From Acidobacteriota bacterium (GTDB lineage Bacteria; Acidobacteriota; Terriglobia; Terriglobales; Acidobacteriaceae), in contig JAFDVP010000012.1 in the NCBI GenBank assembly GCA_018268895.1, forward strand, positions 529,698 to 593,697: a DNA stretch of 64,000 nt, read 5' to 3'. Each line of letters opens with the position of its first letter. Within the stretch, counting starts at the first letter, position 1. Both the position numbers and the translations under genes were made by a program. Below, piece after piece: positions 52,771-61,995 of this stretch. The notes beneath the pieces were generated by a model, which made no database searches, was not told the origin of the DNA, and saw only the letters and a program-made list of their open reading frames with translations.

Positions 52771-55700
52771 CTAGAAGTTGATCTTCAGCGCAAACTGGCC
52801 AAAGCGCCTCTCGTCGTTCGCGCCGTTGTTGTTGCCGATTCCTCCCTTGGATGCCGTGATCGGCAAAGGAATGCCAGGGTTGTTGGCGGCGTCGTTCAGG
52901 CTCTGCTGAATAAAGAGATTGTGGTGGTTGAGCAGATCGAAGCCTTCTGCGCGGAACTCGACATTGATCTGCTCGTGGATGGGGAAGGTCTTGCTAACCG
53001 ATGCGTCGAAGGTCCACGCGCCGGGCCCGCGGAAGCTGTTGCGAGCGACCATGGTCGAAGGGAACGGCCCCCAGTCGGAGACGCCTAAAAGGGCAGGATT
53101 GCCGAAGGAGTTGGCGACCGGAAGGTTGCCGATAACGTAGCTGTTCGGTGCGCTGGGATTCACGCCGCTGGGAATTGATTTGAAGGTGTGTTGCGGGACC
53201 ACGCCGGAGGCTGGCGTATAACGCGCGACCTGATATCCGCTGTTATTGTTTGTGCTGTCGAAGTAGGAGAAGGGAGTTCCTGTGCGGACCGTATAAATGC
53301 CTGTAACCTGCCAGCCGCCGAGTGCCTGTGCCATCCAACTGTGACCGCCGGAAAAGAAGGGTGTCCGGTAGATGGGAGCGATGACCAGGCGGTGGCGGAT
53401 GTCGAGGTCGCCGTTGCCGCGATCGAAACCGGGGTTGAATGGCTGGAGATATCCGAGGCTGAACGAGTTGTTGTTCTCGGAGAATGTCGTGCTTAGGTCG
53501 TCCAACTGGTGCGCCAGCGTGTAGTTCGCAATCAGGCTGAGCCCGGTGTTGTGGAAGTTCGTGCTTTGGAACTGGAGGTTCATCGCCTCGTAGTATGAGT
53601 CGCCACTGGAGCCCCGGTTATTGATGTTGGAGTATTGGCTCGTGAGTCTCGTGAGCGCCGACTTTCCGCTGACCGGGTCCTTCACCGGATCGCCAAGAAG
53701 CACGTTGCCCGAGCCGAGAGCATTGATGTTCTTGATGTCGTACAGGTGAAGCCCGCGCGCGCCGGCATACTGCAGCGACACCACGGTATTGCGCGCCAGT
53801 TGCTGCTCCAGCGCGGCACTCCAGAACTGCGTCTGCGCCGTGCGGATGTTCTGGTCCACATGCCGCAGGCTGGTGGGCGGCAACGGAACGTTGCCCGAAC
53901 TGCCTGCCAACGGGCCAGCATTCGAGTTGGTGATCTTTACATTGTTGACGACGACGACCGCGTAGTTTGGCGGGTTCTGAATCACATTGAACGTAACGTT
54001 GCCGAAGTTGCGTTCGTAGCTGATGCCATAGCCGCCGCGAATCGCTGTCTTGCCTGTCCCAAAGATGTCGTATGCAAAACCGACACGCGGGGAAACCGTG
54101 CCATATTGCGGGTTCCACAGCCTGCCGATCGGACTGTTTGGAGTGGTATAGACCTGGCCGCTGCGAATGCTCTGGAAGAGGTTCGAGCCTGGGCCATAGT
54201 AGAAGTTCGAGTCCAGGCCCTGCTTGTTGTTGTGTTGCACGCCGTAGTACTCGTAGCGCACGCCGTAGTTCACGGTGAAGCGCGGCGTCAGCTTGAACGA
54301 ATCCTGCGCATAGACGGCCCAATCGTGAAAGCGATTGCTGCGGGCAAAGACAGGCTGCGTCGCCGGCAGATTGATGGAGCAGGCTGGAGTCTGCGTCAGC
54401 ACGCCCGTATACGGGTTACGCACGCAGGGCAGCGCACCGTTGGGACTGACCGCGGCTTGAAACTGGAACAGGTCGCCGGTGAGCAGATTCTGCAGTCCGT
54501 TTTTTACATTGGTGCCGGCCAGCTCATTTGCCTGCGCGTACGCTCCATAGGAGTTGTTGGCCTGCAGGTAGAGTATCTGCGCACCGAACTGCATGGAATG
54601 TCTCCCCTTCTGGACGTTCAGATCCTGATTGATCTGAATGGTGTTTTGCGGTCCGCCAAAAGGAAGACCGCCGGTGCCTGGGTTGAAGTCGTAGAAGCCC
54701 GGCAGTTGGAAGAAGGTGGAGGTTCCCGGCAACTGTGCATTCGCAATATTGGAAATAAACAGCGTCGGAGTGTTCTGCAACGTCGTGTCGTAGGTAATGG
54801 GAGCGTTGAATCTGCTGAAGCTGAGCTTCGTACTTGAGGCCATCGAAGGGCTGAAGATGTGCGATGCGCTCAAAAGATAGGCCCTGGCTCTAGACGCTGC
54901 GCCGATGTTGTATTGAGAGTAAGGAGACGCGAACCCTGCGCCGGTCAAATCCGTCTCTTCATAGTCGGCATAGCGGAAGAACAATCGGGTGTTTTCGCCC
55001 AGGTTATAGTCCGCCCGCCCGACGATGTTGTAGGTGTTCTGCGGGACGCTTCCGCCGGTGTTGACGGGAGCGGTATACGCCACAGTACCGAAGGCCGGAG
55101 TGCTGCCCGGTATCCCCGTAATCCCAATGTCGCTGGCGGTATAGGTCTTGATGAAGTTGAAGTTTTTGCCGCCGTAGGCGCTAAAGAAGGCTTGCGTGTT
55201 TGCGGCGGAGAGTGCGAGGAACTGCGGCGTGGGAACTGCCGCCAAAGAAATTGCAGAGCTGCGAACGCGCGTCCACTCCGAGCTGCCGAAGAAGAACAGC
55301 TTGTCTTTCATAACCGGACCGCCGACCGCAAAGCCGAACTGGTTGCGCGTGTAGGACCCCCTGGGCTGGCCTGCCTGCGCGTTCAACACCGTATTCGACG
55401 TATAGGCGGAGAGACGATTGAACTCCCATACATTGCCATGGAATGCGTTGCTTCCGCTCTTGGTTGTCACGTTGACGATGCCGCCGGATGCACGGCCGTA
55501 CTGGGGTTCGAAGTTGCTGGTCTGGACGCGGAACTCCTGCGTTGCATCGATCGGCACATAGACGCCGATGCCGTCGGTGAAGACGCTGATGTTTTCGACG
55601 CCGTCCAGAAGAATTTCCGTACCACTGGAGCGCTGTCCATTGATATTGAATCCGACGCCCCGGTTGGCGGCGTTCTGCTGGTTTCCACTCGTGCCACCGG

Positions 55701-56271
55701 AGACGCCCCTCGAATCGCCGCTGTTGGTGCTGTCACCTGCGGAGACGTTGCCCGAGATCGCCACAAAGTCGTAGGCATTGCGCGTCAGACTCGGCATCTG
55801 CGACACCTGGGTGGAGTTGATGATCTGCGACAACTCCTGCGACTGTGTGTTCGTCTGCGCGCCACCCAGCTCAGCGGAGACCTCGACGGTCGCCTCGCTC
55901 GAGCCTACGGTGAGCTGCGTGTCCATCGACACCTTCGAGGCCACCGTCACCTCAACGCGCGCCGTGCGTGTCTGAAAGCCCGCAGCCTTCATCGTGACCT
56001 CATACGTCGCCGGTTGCAGCCCCGTCACAACGAAGCCCCCGGAATTGCCCGAGGTCACCGAGCGAACGGCGTTTGTCCCTACGTTTCTGACAGAAATCGT
56101 GGCATTGGGAACCACCGCGCCGGTGGGATCTGTGATGGTTCCCGCAATCTGACCAGTCTCCTGCGCGCTCATCCGGGGTACGCATAGGAACAGCACCAGA
56201 AGAACTGCGGTTAGAAAAAGCGCCAACCTGCTCCAACAACTCTCGCCAAACCTGATCCCGTAAGTAAGCAT
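52771..56271 (-). CDS. Second large TonB-dependent receptor with carboxypeptidase-regulatory N-domain
   Basis: 1166 residues, same architecture as the receptor at 36247: signal peptide (FLTAVLLVLFLCVPRMSA), carboxypeptidase-regulatory domain (IAGTITDPTGAVVPNATISV, SGGFVVTGLQPATYEVTMKA), plug with LTRNAYDFVAISGNVS and EILLDGVENISVFTDG, RASGGIVNVTTKSGSNAFHG, and barrel ending in RRFGQFALKINF (terminal Phe). The linker around residues 185-205 is unusually rich in Gly, Ser, Asn and Asp. Likely imports an oligosaccharide or peptide; no adjacent gene points to the substrate. Divergent from gyrA across a 590-base gap. Confidence 0.92.
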   Translation of the reverse strand: MLTYGIRFGESCWSRLALFLTAVLLVLFLCVPRMSAQETGQIAGTITDPTGAVVPNATISVRNVGTNAVRSVTSGNSGGFVVTGLQPATYEVTMKAAGFQTRTARVEVTVASKVSMDTQLTVGSSEATVEVSAELGGAQTNTQSQELSQIINSTQVSQMPSLTRNAYDFVAISGNVSAGDSTNSGDSRGVSGGTSGNQQNAANRGVGFNINGQRSSGTEILLDGVENISVFTDGIGVYVPIDATQEFRVQTSNFEPQYGRASGGIVNVTTKSGSNAFHGNVWEFNRLSAYTSNTVLNAQAGQPRGSYTRNQFGFAVGGPVMKDKLFFFGSSEWTRVRSSAISLAAVPTPQFLALSAANTQAFFSAYGGKNFNFIKTYTASDIGITGIPGSTPAFGTVAYTAPVNTGGSVPQNTYNIVGRADYNLGENTRLFFRYADYEETDLTGAGFASPYSQYNIGAASRARAYLLSASHIFSPSMASSTKLSFSRFNAPITYDTTLQNTPTLFISNIANAQLPGTSTFFQLPGFYDFNPGTGGLPFGGPQNTIQINQDLNVQKGRHSMQFGAQILYLQANNSYGAYAQANELAGTNVKNGLQNLLTGDLFQFQAAVSPNGALPCVRNPYTGVLTQTPACSINLPATQPVFARSNRFHDWAVYAQDSFKLTPRFTVNYGVRYEYYGVQHNNKQGLDSNFYYGPGSNLFQSIRSGQVYTTPNSPIGRLWNPQYGTVSPRVGFAYDIFGTGKTAIRGGYGISYERNFGNVTFNVIQNPPNYAVVVVNNVKITNSNAGPLAGSSGNVPLPPTSLRHVDQNIRTAQTQFWSAALEQQLARNTVVSLQYAGARGLHLYDIKNINALGSGNVLLGDPVKDPVSGKSALTRLTSQYSNINNRGSSGDSYYEAMNLQFQSTNFHNTGLSLIANYTLAHQLDDLSTTFSENNNSFSLGYLQPFNPGFDRGNGDLDIRHRLVIAPIYRTPFFSGGHSWMAQALGGWQVTGIYTVRTGTPFSYFDSTNNNSGYQVARYTPASGVVPQHTFKSIPSGVNPSAPNSYVIGNLPVANSFGNPALLGVSDWGPFPSTMVARNSFRGPGAWTFDASVSKTFPIHEQINVEFRAEGFDLLNHHNLFIQQSLNDAANNPGIPLPITASKGGIGNNNGANDERRFGQFALKINF

Positions 56272-56691
56272 TCGCTAGCTCCTGTGGCCGCCAACACTAG
56301 CAAAATCGGGCAACTGCACTATCAGGAAAAGGGCGTTGCCCTTTGCACTGATTGGCGGTTCAGCTGTTACCTTAAGCATTTCATTCACCAAATCGCGTAA
56401 CTTGTCACAAACCGGCAAATCATCTTTGCTACGAAATGCTTACAAGACACGGCCTATCGAGCAAATCTTTTAGGGGAATGTAGTTTTTTATCGGACATAA
56501 TAGATCGAATCCTAAAAAGCGTATAAATGCAGTAAAACCTTCGTAAACACTGAACAATCTACACATTTCTCAACAACGGTATCTCATTGATGCGGTACGG
56601 TATTGTCCACTGGAAACTCTGTATACCCTGAACACAGTATTTTCTATTTTTGTTCACCTGAAATATCTTTCGCATTTTTCACTTACCTCAA

Positions 56692-56707
56692 TTGAACAGT
56701 CGTTCAA
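56692..56707. promoter_or_regulatory. Dyad in the gyrA/receptor divergent gap
   Basis: TTGAAC and GTTCAA arms separated by AGTC; operator-like by symmetry only. Confidence 0.25.
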
Positions 56708-56834
56708 CTCATTGATTCAACAAGAACTCTCCTGGCTCCTCGCAGCCTTCACGCGACTAACGGTCCAGCTCAACGGCCCGGACTCACGGCGAACACCCCG
56801 GCGGCAGGGTTCCGCACAGGCGATGGTGCGCGAA

Positions 56835-56853
56835 ACCCTCTATAATGGAGGGT
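56835..56853 (+). promoter_or_regulatory. gyrA leader hairpin overlapping a TATAAT box and the Shine-Dalgarno
   Basis: ACCCTC and GAGGGT pair around TATAATG. The right arm is the best ribosome-binding sequence (GGAGGG) for the gyrA ATG at 56862, and TATAAT matches the -10 consensus perfectly. If TATAAT is the true -10, the transcript would begin near the end of the hairpin and be almost leaderless; if transcription starts upstream, the hairpin would mask the ribosome site. Confidence 0.45.
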
Positions 56854-56861
56854 AGAAACCC

Positions 56862-59600
56862 ATGGCAGACGATCAGAATCCCCAGCTCCCGCTCGGTCCC
56901 AACGCAGATAACCCAAATGGCTCGGACAACACGGTTAAGGGCCCCGGCGCGGCGTTCCTGCTTCCAATTAACATTGAAGACGAGATGCGCCGGTCGTATC
57001 TCGACTACTCGATGTCCGTCATCATCGGCCGCGCCCTGCCCGACGTCCGCGACGGCCTCAAGCCTGTGCATCGCCGCATCCTCTACGGAATGCAGGAGAT
57101 GGGCCTCCAGTACAACAAGAAGTACACCAAGTCGGCCAAGGTCGTCGGTCACGTCATGGGCAACTATCACCCCCACGGCGACTCAGCCATTTACGACACC
57201 ATGGTCCGCCTCGCGCAGGACTTCTCCCAGCGTTATCCCATGGTCGATGGCCAAGGCAACTTCGGCTCCGTCGACGGCGATCCCCCAGCCGCCATGCGTT
57301 ACACCGAGTCCCGCCTCACCCGCGTCGCCGGTGAGATGCTCAGCGACATCGACTCCGACACCGTCGACTTCTCCCCCAACTACGACGAATCCACGCTCGA
57401 ACCCACTGTCCTCCCCGCGCGCATTCCCAACCTCATCGTCAACGGCGGCACCGGAATCGCCGTCGGCATGGCGACCAACATTCCGCCGCACAACCTCACC
57501 GAGGTCGTCAACGCCTGCATCGCTCTCCTTAATAAGGAGAAGACCGACAACCGCCCCGACATCACCATCGCCCTTGAGCATGTCAAAGGGCCTGACTTCC
57601 CCACCGGAGGCTTCCTTTACGGACGCGCCGGCATCGCGCAGACCTACAACACCGGCCGCGGACGCTTCATCATGCGCGCCAAGGTCGGCACCGAGAACAT
57701 CACCGGCGGACGCCAGGCGATCATCGTCACCGAGATCCCCTACCAGGTCAACAAGTCGAACCTGATCAAGCGCATCGCCGAGCTGGCCAACGAAAAGGTC
57801 ATCGACGACATCTCCGACGTGCGCGACGAGTCCGACCGCGACGGCATGCGCATCGTCATCGAACTCAAGCGCGGCGCCGAGCAGCAGATCGTCCTCAACC
57901 AGCTCTTCAAGCACACCCCCATGCAGGAGAGCTTCTCCATGATCTTCCTCGCCGTTCACAACGGCCAGCCGAAGGTCCTCCCGCTCGACCACGCCATTCG
58001 CGCCTTCCTCGAGCACCGCATTGAAGTCGTCCGCCGCCGCACCGCCTTCCTCCTCGGCAAGGCCCGCGACCGCGAGCACATTCTGCTCGGCTACCAGATC
58101 GCGCTCGACCACCTCGACAACGTCATTAAGATCATCCGCCAATCGTCGAGCCGCGCCGATGCCCGCGAGAACCTCTTCAGCTACTTCTCAAACAAGCGCA
58201 TCAACCTGCGCGGAACGGAACTGGCGGGAGTCAAGCTCGACCCTGCGAAGTATGCGATCGACATGACGTTCTCCCAGACCGGCACCCTCATCCTCAGCTA
58301 CCGCCAGGTCGACGCCATCCTCGAGCTGCAGCTCTACCGCCTCACCCAGCTCTCCATCGATGAGCTGCTCAAAGAACTCAAGGACGTGCGTGACAACATC
58401 GCCGAGTTCGAGTCCATCCTCGCCTCTGAGAAGAAGCTCCGCCGCGTCATCGTCAAAGAGCTCGAAGAAGTCCGCGACAAGTACGGCGATGAGCGCCGCA
58501 CCGAGATCGTCGACGAGACCACCGAGATCCAGCTCGAAGACCTCATCGCCGACGAGCAGGTCGCCGTCACCATCTCCAACACCGGCTACCTCAAGCGCAC
58601 GCCCATCTCCACCTACCGCCAGCAGCGCCGCGGCGGAACCGGCCGCCTGGGCATGAAGACCCGCGAAGAGGACTTCGTCGCCCAACTCATCGTCGACTCC
58701 ACGCACGCCTACCTGCTCTGCTTCACCAACACCGGCCGCGTCTTCTGGCTCAAGATCTACGAGATCCCCGACGTCGGCGCCGCCGGCAAGGGCAAGGCGA
58801 TGGCCTCTCTCATCGCGCTCCAGCCCGGCGAAAAGGTCGTCACCATCCTCGGCATCCGCGACCTCACCGAAGAGGGCAAGTACATCTTCTTTGCCACCCG
58901 CAACGGCACCGTCAAGAAGACCCCGCTGCCCGACTTCTCCAACGTCATGGCGCGCGGCATCATCGCCATCTCCATCGACAAGGACGACGAACTCATCGCT
59001 GCCCGCACCACCACCGGCGACGACGTCATCTTCCTCGCCACCCACGAGGGCCAGGCCATCCGCTTCTCCGAAGTCTACGACGCCGAAAAGGGTCTCACCG
59101 GAGGCCTCCGCCCCATGGGACGCAACGCCGCCGGAAACAAGGGAATCACCCTCAAGAAGAACGACTACGTCATCGGCGTCGCCGTCACCCCGTCAGCTGA
59201 GTACCGCGCCAAGCGCCAGAAGGAGCTCCAAAAGGAAGGCAAGGACATCACCCCATGCCTCATCCTCTCCGTCTCCGAGAACGGCTTCGGCAAACGCACC
59301 GACGTCGAGGAATACCGCCTCCAGTCCCGCGCCGGCTCCGGCGTCATCAACATGAAGACCACACCCAAGATCGGCAAGGTCTCCAGCATCAACCTCGTCG
59401 ACGAGACCAGCGAGCTGATGGTCATCTCCCAGTTCGGCAAGATCATCCGCATCGACACAAAATCCATCCGAGCCGCCGGACGCTCCACCCAGGGAGTCAA
59501 ACTCCTCGACCTCGACACCGACGACAAGGTAGCCGCCGCCGTAGTCATCCCACCCGACGAATCGAAATCAGAACCGGAGACGGGAACACTGCTGCAATAA
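56862..59600 (+). CDS. gyrA: DNA gyrase subunit A
   Basis: 912 residues. Cuts and rejoins DNA in the GyrA2GyrB2 complex that introduces negative supercoils. Catalytic Tyr147 in AAMRYTESR; the quinolone-resistance region is YHPHGDSAIYDT with Ser108 and Asp112 at the positions of E. coli Ser83 and Asp87, so no classical resistance substitution. The C-terminal beta-pinwheel carries the GyrA box QRRGGTG near 588, which distinguishes it from ParC. The N-terminus has about 30 extra residues rich in Asn and Pro; the C-terminal tail is acidic and short. gyrB is not adjacent. Cytoplasmic. Confidence 0.98.
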   Translation: MADDQNPQLPLGPNADNPNGSDNTVKGPGAAFLLPINIEDEMRRSYLDYSMSVIIGRALPDVRDGLKPVHRRILYGMQEMGLQYNKKYTKSAKVVGHVMGNYHPHGDSAIYDTMVRLAQDFSQRYPMVDGQGNFGSVDGDPPAAMRYTESRLTRVAGEMLSDIDSDTVDFSPNYDESTLEPTVLPARIPNLIVNGGTGIAVGMATNIPPHNLTEVVNACIALLNKEKTDNRPDITIALEHVKGPDFPTGGFLYGRAGIAQTYNTGRGRFIMRAKVGTENITGGRQAIIVTEIPYQVNKSNLIKRIAELANEKVIDDISDVRDESDRDGMRIVIELKRGAEQQIVLNQLFKHTPMQESFSMIFLAVHNGQPKVLPLDHAIRAFLEHRIEVVRRRTAFLLGKARDREHILLGYQIALDHLDNVIKIIRQSSSRADARENLFSYFSNKRINLRGTELAGVKLDPAKYAIDMTFSQTGTLILSYRQVDAILELQLYRLTQLSIDELLKELKDVRDNIAEFESILASEKKLRRVIVKELEEVRDKYGDERRTEIVDETTEIQLEDLIADEQVAVTISNTGYLKRTPISTYRQQRRGGTGRLGMKTREEDFVAQLIVDSTHAYLLCFTNTGRVFWLKIYEIPDVGAAGKGKAMASLIALQPGEKVVTILGIRDLTEEGKYIFFATRNGTVKKTPLPDFSNVMARGIIAISIDKDDELIAARTTTGDDVIFLATHEGQAIRFSEVYDAEKGLTGGLRPMGRNAAGNKGITLKKNDYVIGVAVTPSAEYRAKRQKELQKEGKDITPCLILSVSENGFGKRTDVEEYRLQSRAGSGVINMKTTPKIGKVSSINLVDETSELMVISQFGKIIRIDTKSIRAAGRSTQGVKLLDLDTDDKVAAAVVIPPDESKSEPETGTLLQ

Positions 59601-59614
59601 GTCGCTATCGAGCA

Positions 59615-59659
59615 TCGGGTGCCCCATCTTCGACGCCGAAGGCGGCTAAGGTGGGCAAT
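59615..59659 (+). repeat. Hairpin repeat family C, diverged copy 8
   Basis: GGGTGCCCCATCTT...AAGGTGGG right after gyrA, with an imperfect stem. It may contribute to gyrA 3' end formation. Confidence 0.6.
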
Positions 59660-59697
59660 TTTGCGGCAGCGAAAATCCAATACTCTAAAATTTACTC

Positions 59698-60252
59698 GTG
59701 CCCGCAACGCTAGAAATCCGCGAAATCCCTGAAGGACTGGTCCTTAGTGTCGGCAAGTCGCGAGGTATCGCTAAACCAATCGTCGGCCTTGTCTTCGGCT
59801 TTGGATTCGTCTTTTACTTTCTGCGCAACACAAAGGACTCAATGGTTGTTGCGGCATTCGTTGGCTCGTTCTTCATCTATGCCATCGCTATAGGCGTGAT
59901 CGACGAACTCCGTGGCACCTCTGTCACATTGAACGTCACAAATCTCGACTTGGTCAGCACTGGTCATGCACCGGATGGCTACAAGCCCTCCTCAATCCCA
60001 AGGGCTTCGATCTATCATCTAGGGTTCCGTGAACCGCAGAACGGTGGCGAAGGAAGCCCCGAGCCGAGTGGCCTCTACGTCGTTGATCCATCTAGGCGTG
60101 CGGCCCCTACATCAAATCCCTCACTCCAGTTCGCCAATTCGCTCAATTGGTTCCCACCACACCCTTCTCCAAATCAGCATTCACCTTCGCGCCTGTCCCT
60201 GAGACGTTCATCGTCCGCGTCCAGCTCTGGTAACCCTTCTTCTTCACCGTGA
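59698..60252 (+). CDS. Hypothetical membrane protein, probably C-terminally disrupted
   Basis: 184 residues from a GTG start. Two membrane segments are clear: KPIVGLVFGFGFVFYFL near 26 and SMVVAAFVGSFFIYAIAIGV near 48, then a soluble part with LDLVSTGHAPDGYKPSSIPR and LGFREPQNGG. From about residue 145 the composition turns Ser/Pro-rich and the frame runs antisense through the end of the PEGA gene, so the true protein was probably cut off by a rearrangement. Function not recognised. Confidence 0.45.
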   Translation: MPATLEIREIPEGLVLSVGKSRGIAKPIVGLVFGFGFVFYFLRNTKDSMVVAAFVGSFFIYAIAIGVIDELRGTSVTLNVTNLDLVSTGHAPDGYKPSSIPRASIYHLGFREPQNGGEGSPEPSGLYVVDPSRRAAPTSNPSLQFANSLNWFPPHPSPNQHSPSRLSLRRSSSASSSGNPSSSP

Positions 60253-61000
60253 TCGCATGGGAGCCCGGAGTGACCTCCACTTTCGAAGGCGTGCTGCCCA
60301 CAAAGTTACCGTCCACTTCGATATCAGCGCCCACCACATTCGACTCCACAGACACGCTCGCCATGGCATTTGCAGGCGCAGCAGCAGGTCCAACTGGCGG
60401 CGCACCAAACTTCGCCATATCCAGCTTCATGTCGCCCTGCACAAAGGCCGTCACCTCAGTGCCCTTAGGAATCGTAATGTCCTTACCCTTCATGAAGAGG
60501 AAGAGCGGAGCCGCAGGAAAGAAGACAATTGCTGTTGCCACCATCGCTCCAGTCATCGCACCAACGTGGCCGCCACCGTTGCTGTCCTTCACCGCGCGAA
60601 GCTGCGCCTTCTCGCCATCGGCCAGGCGCACGCTGTCGATGTTCACATTCAACTTGCCGCCGCGTCCCATCCTCCGCTTCGACTGGGCTTCAGTCACCGT
60701 CGCCAGAGCGGGCGCACCCTTGGGGATCACCGTGATGCCCTGCACGACAACATCTTCCGTCACCTCGAACGGAACCTGCTGACCAGTCGTCGCATCAGCA
60801 GATGAGATCGTCTCTGCCAGACGCAGCTTGATCGCCGTTCCATCCATCAATGTGTTCGGAATCGGTGGGCGCTGCGGCTCAGAAGCAGGTGCTGCTGCTT
60901 GCGCTGGAATAGCCGGAGCCGGTGTTTGTTGAGCGGGGAGAGACTCAGAGAAGGCGAGAAGACAAACCAACGTGCAGGCAGTAAACGGACGAATGATCAC
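60143..61000 (-). CDS. Exported PEGA-domain protein
   Basis: 285 residues. Signal peptide MIIRPFTACTLVCLLAFSES with cleavage near LPAQ, then an Ala/Pro-rich linker, a beta-rich domain (about 45-215) with a glycine-rich hydrophobic hairpin HVGAMTGAMVATAIVFFPAA near 145, and a C-terminal PEGA domain at about 218-280: ASVSVESNVVGADIEVDGNF, VGSTPSKVEVTPGSHAITVK, KKGYQSWTRTMNVSG. PEGA domains mediate surface or carbohydrate interactions. Its 3' end overlaps the preceding convergent gene by 110 bases, which favours that gene being degraded. Confidence 0.85.
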   Translation of the reverse strand: MIIRPFTACTLVCLLAFSESLPAQQTPAPAIPAQAAAPASEPQRPPIPNTLMDGTAIKLRLAETISSADATTGQQVPFEVTEDVVVQGITVIPKGAPALATVTEAQSKRRMGRGGKLNVNIDSVRLADGEKAQLRAVKDSNGGGHVGAMTGAMVATAIVFFPAAPLFLFMKGKDITIPKGTEVTAFVQGDMKLDMAKFGAPPVGPAAAPANAMASVSVESNVVGADIEVDGNFVGSTPSKVEVTPGSHAITVKKKGYQSWTRTMNVSGTGAKVNADLEKGVVGTN

Positions 61001-61032
61001 GGCAGTCCTTCAAAGCTGGATTAGGGGAGTGG

Positions 61033-61314
61033 TCAGAAGCTTAGTCGCGGAACCAAGATGCAGCAATAACTATTTCGTGGGACAGGATTTACCCAGGACG
61101 GGTGGTTCGCAACTGGTGCATGTGAAGAATCGGTTTCTAGTGGACAAAACATCTCCGTTACCTCGATTCCAATTATTCCGGTTCCAGTATCAAGGCGCAG
61201 GTCAGGGCTCTCTTCGGTGATGTTGATCTGGCCCGATGGGATGAGTCGGCAAACTCGACGAGCTTTGTGAAAGTAGCGAAGTTCGGTTTCTTTCTTTTCT
61301 TGCGGTGTTGGCAT
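61033..61314 (-). pseudogene. Fragment of a PD-(D/E)XK-like conserved hypothetical protein
   Basis: 93-codon ORF. The first 55 residues look real: KKETELRYFHKARRVCRL, then ESPDLRLDTGTGIIGIEVTEM, whose PD...GIEVT pattern resembles the active-site core of a restriction-endonuclease-like fold. After that, composition changes and the frame ends without the rest of a domain, so it is most likely a truncated remnant. It lies 160 bases from a tRNA fragment. Confidence 0.35.
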
Positions 61315-61472
61315 GATTCGACAATAGCCCGTCTACGGGCGAGTTATCCACGTAGGCGGGTGGGATGCTTCCGCATCCGCTTGATGGCCTTCTGTTGTTC
61401 CGGTACAAAATCCGATGTAAACGATTAATTTTTACAAGGCGTTATCCGACTCTTCTGTAGGGGATGATGTCT

Positions 61473-61519
61473 TGGTGGGCCCGGAGGGATTTGAACCCCC
61501 AACCAAGGGATTATGAGTT
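61473..61519 (-). other. 3' fragment of a tRNA-Met (CAU) gene, likely att scar
   Basis: On the minus strand it reads from the anticodon loop (ACTCATAATCCC) through the variable and T arms (GGTTCAAATCCC) to the acceptor end with CCA (GGGCCCACCA). The 5' half of the tRNA is absent: the sequence left of the anticodon does not pair to form the stem or D arm. Such 3' fragments are the usual trace of tyrosine-recombinase integration into tRNA genes. Confidence 0.75.
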
Positions 61520-61995
61520 TGGTCGGAAGGCGCAATTTCGATGGCCGCTAACAAATTGAAAACAAAAGGTAATCCGCACAAAACGCCCGCACGGGAGAGA
61601 AACGCATCATCGTTGATTTCGTTGGGTTTTGCAGGGGTGCATTGAGCTTGTATGTCACAATTTGCGCCACAATTTTCTCTTGTTCTGGACCAAGTAATTT
61701 AACGACCATTGGCCAGAACTGAACGAAAAGAAGGTTCAGTTATTTCTTTGGAGATATAACGCGGCAAGGACGGTCAGCCCGGAGGACGATTGTCGTAATT
61801 TGAGAATGGTTAGCAGAGCATTGCACAGGCATAAAGCTGCTCGGCAGCCTAACTTAGCTCTAAAGACGCGCGTCATTCGCAAAGATTTTCCTTGACGTAA
61901 TTCCCGATCAGCCTTACTTTGCGAGGGCATTCAAAAATAGAGTTCGACCGATGCTGAAGTTCTTTCCCCAGGTCCCTGTTCGCTGAAAGGGACGA
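61520..61995. other. Non-coding or decayed region
   Basis: 476 bases, AT-richer than the rest of the window. A 53-codon minus-strand ORF (MVVKLLGPEQEKIVAQIV...) lies between about 61555 and 61720 but is not recognisable. No repeat of families A-D is present here. Probably remnants linked to the integration event. Confidence 0.5.

Larger units (their letters stand above)
56272..56861. other. Long divergent intergenic region before gyrA
   Basis: 590 bases, AT-rich in the left 430. It contains the dyad TTGAAC-AGTC-GTTCAA at 56692-56707 and, adjacent to gyrA, a hairpin with TATAAT in its loop. No protein-like ORF is seen. Confidence 0.6.

Noticed and set aside
36247..56271. The two large TonB receptors as a recent duplication
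   Set aside because: They share architecture but their plug and barrel sequences differ widely; both simply belong to a family that is large in Acidobacteria.
61473..61560. Complete tRNA-Met gene
   Set aside because: Only the part from the anticodon loop to CCA matches; the D arm and the 5' acceptor strand are missing.
61555..61720. Integrase remnant next to the tRNA fragment
   Set aside because: A 53-codon minus-strand frame exists but shows no tyrosine-recombinase motif, so I did not call it.
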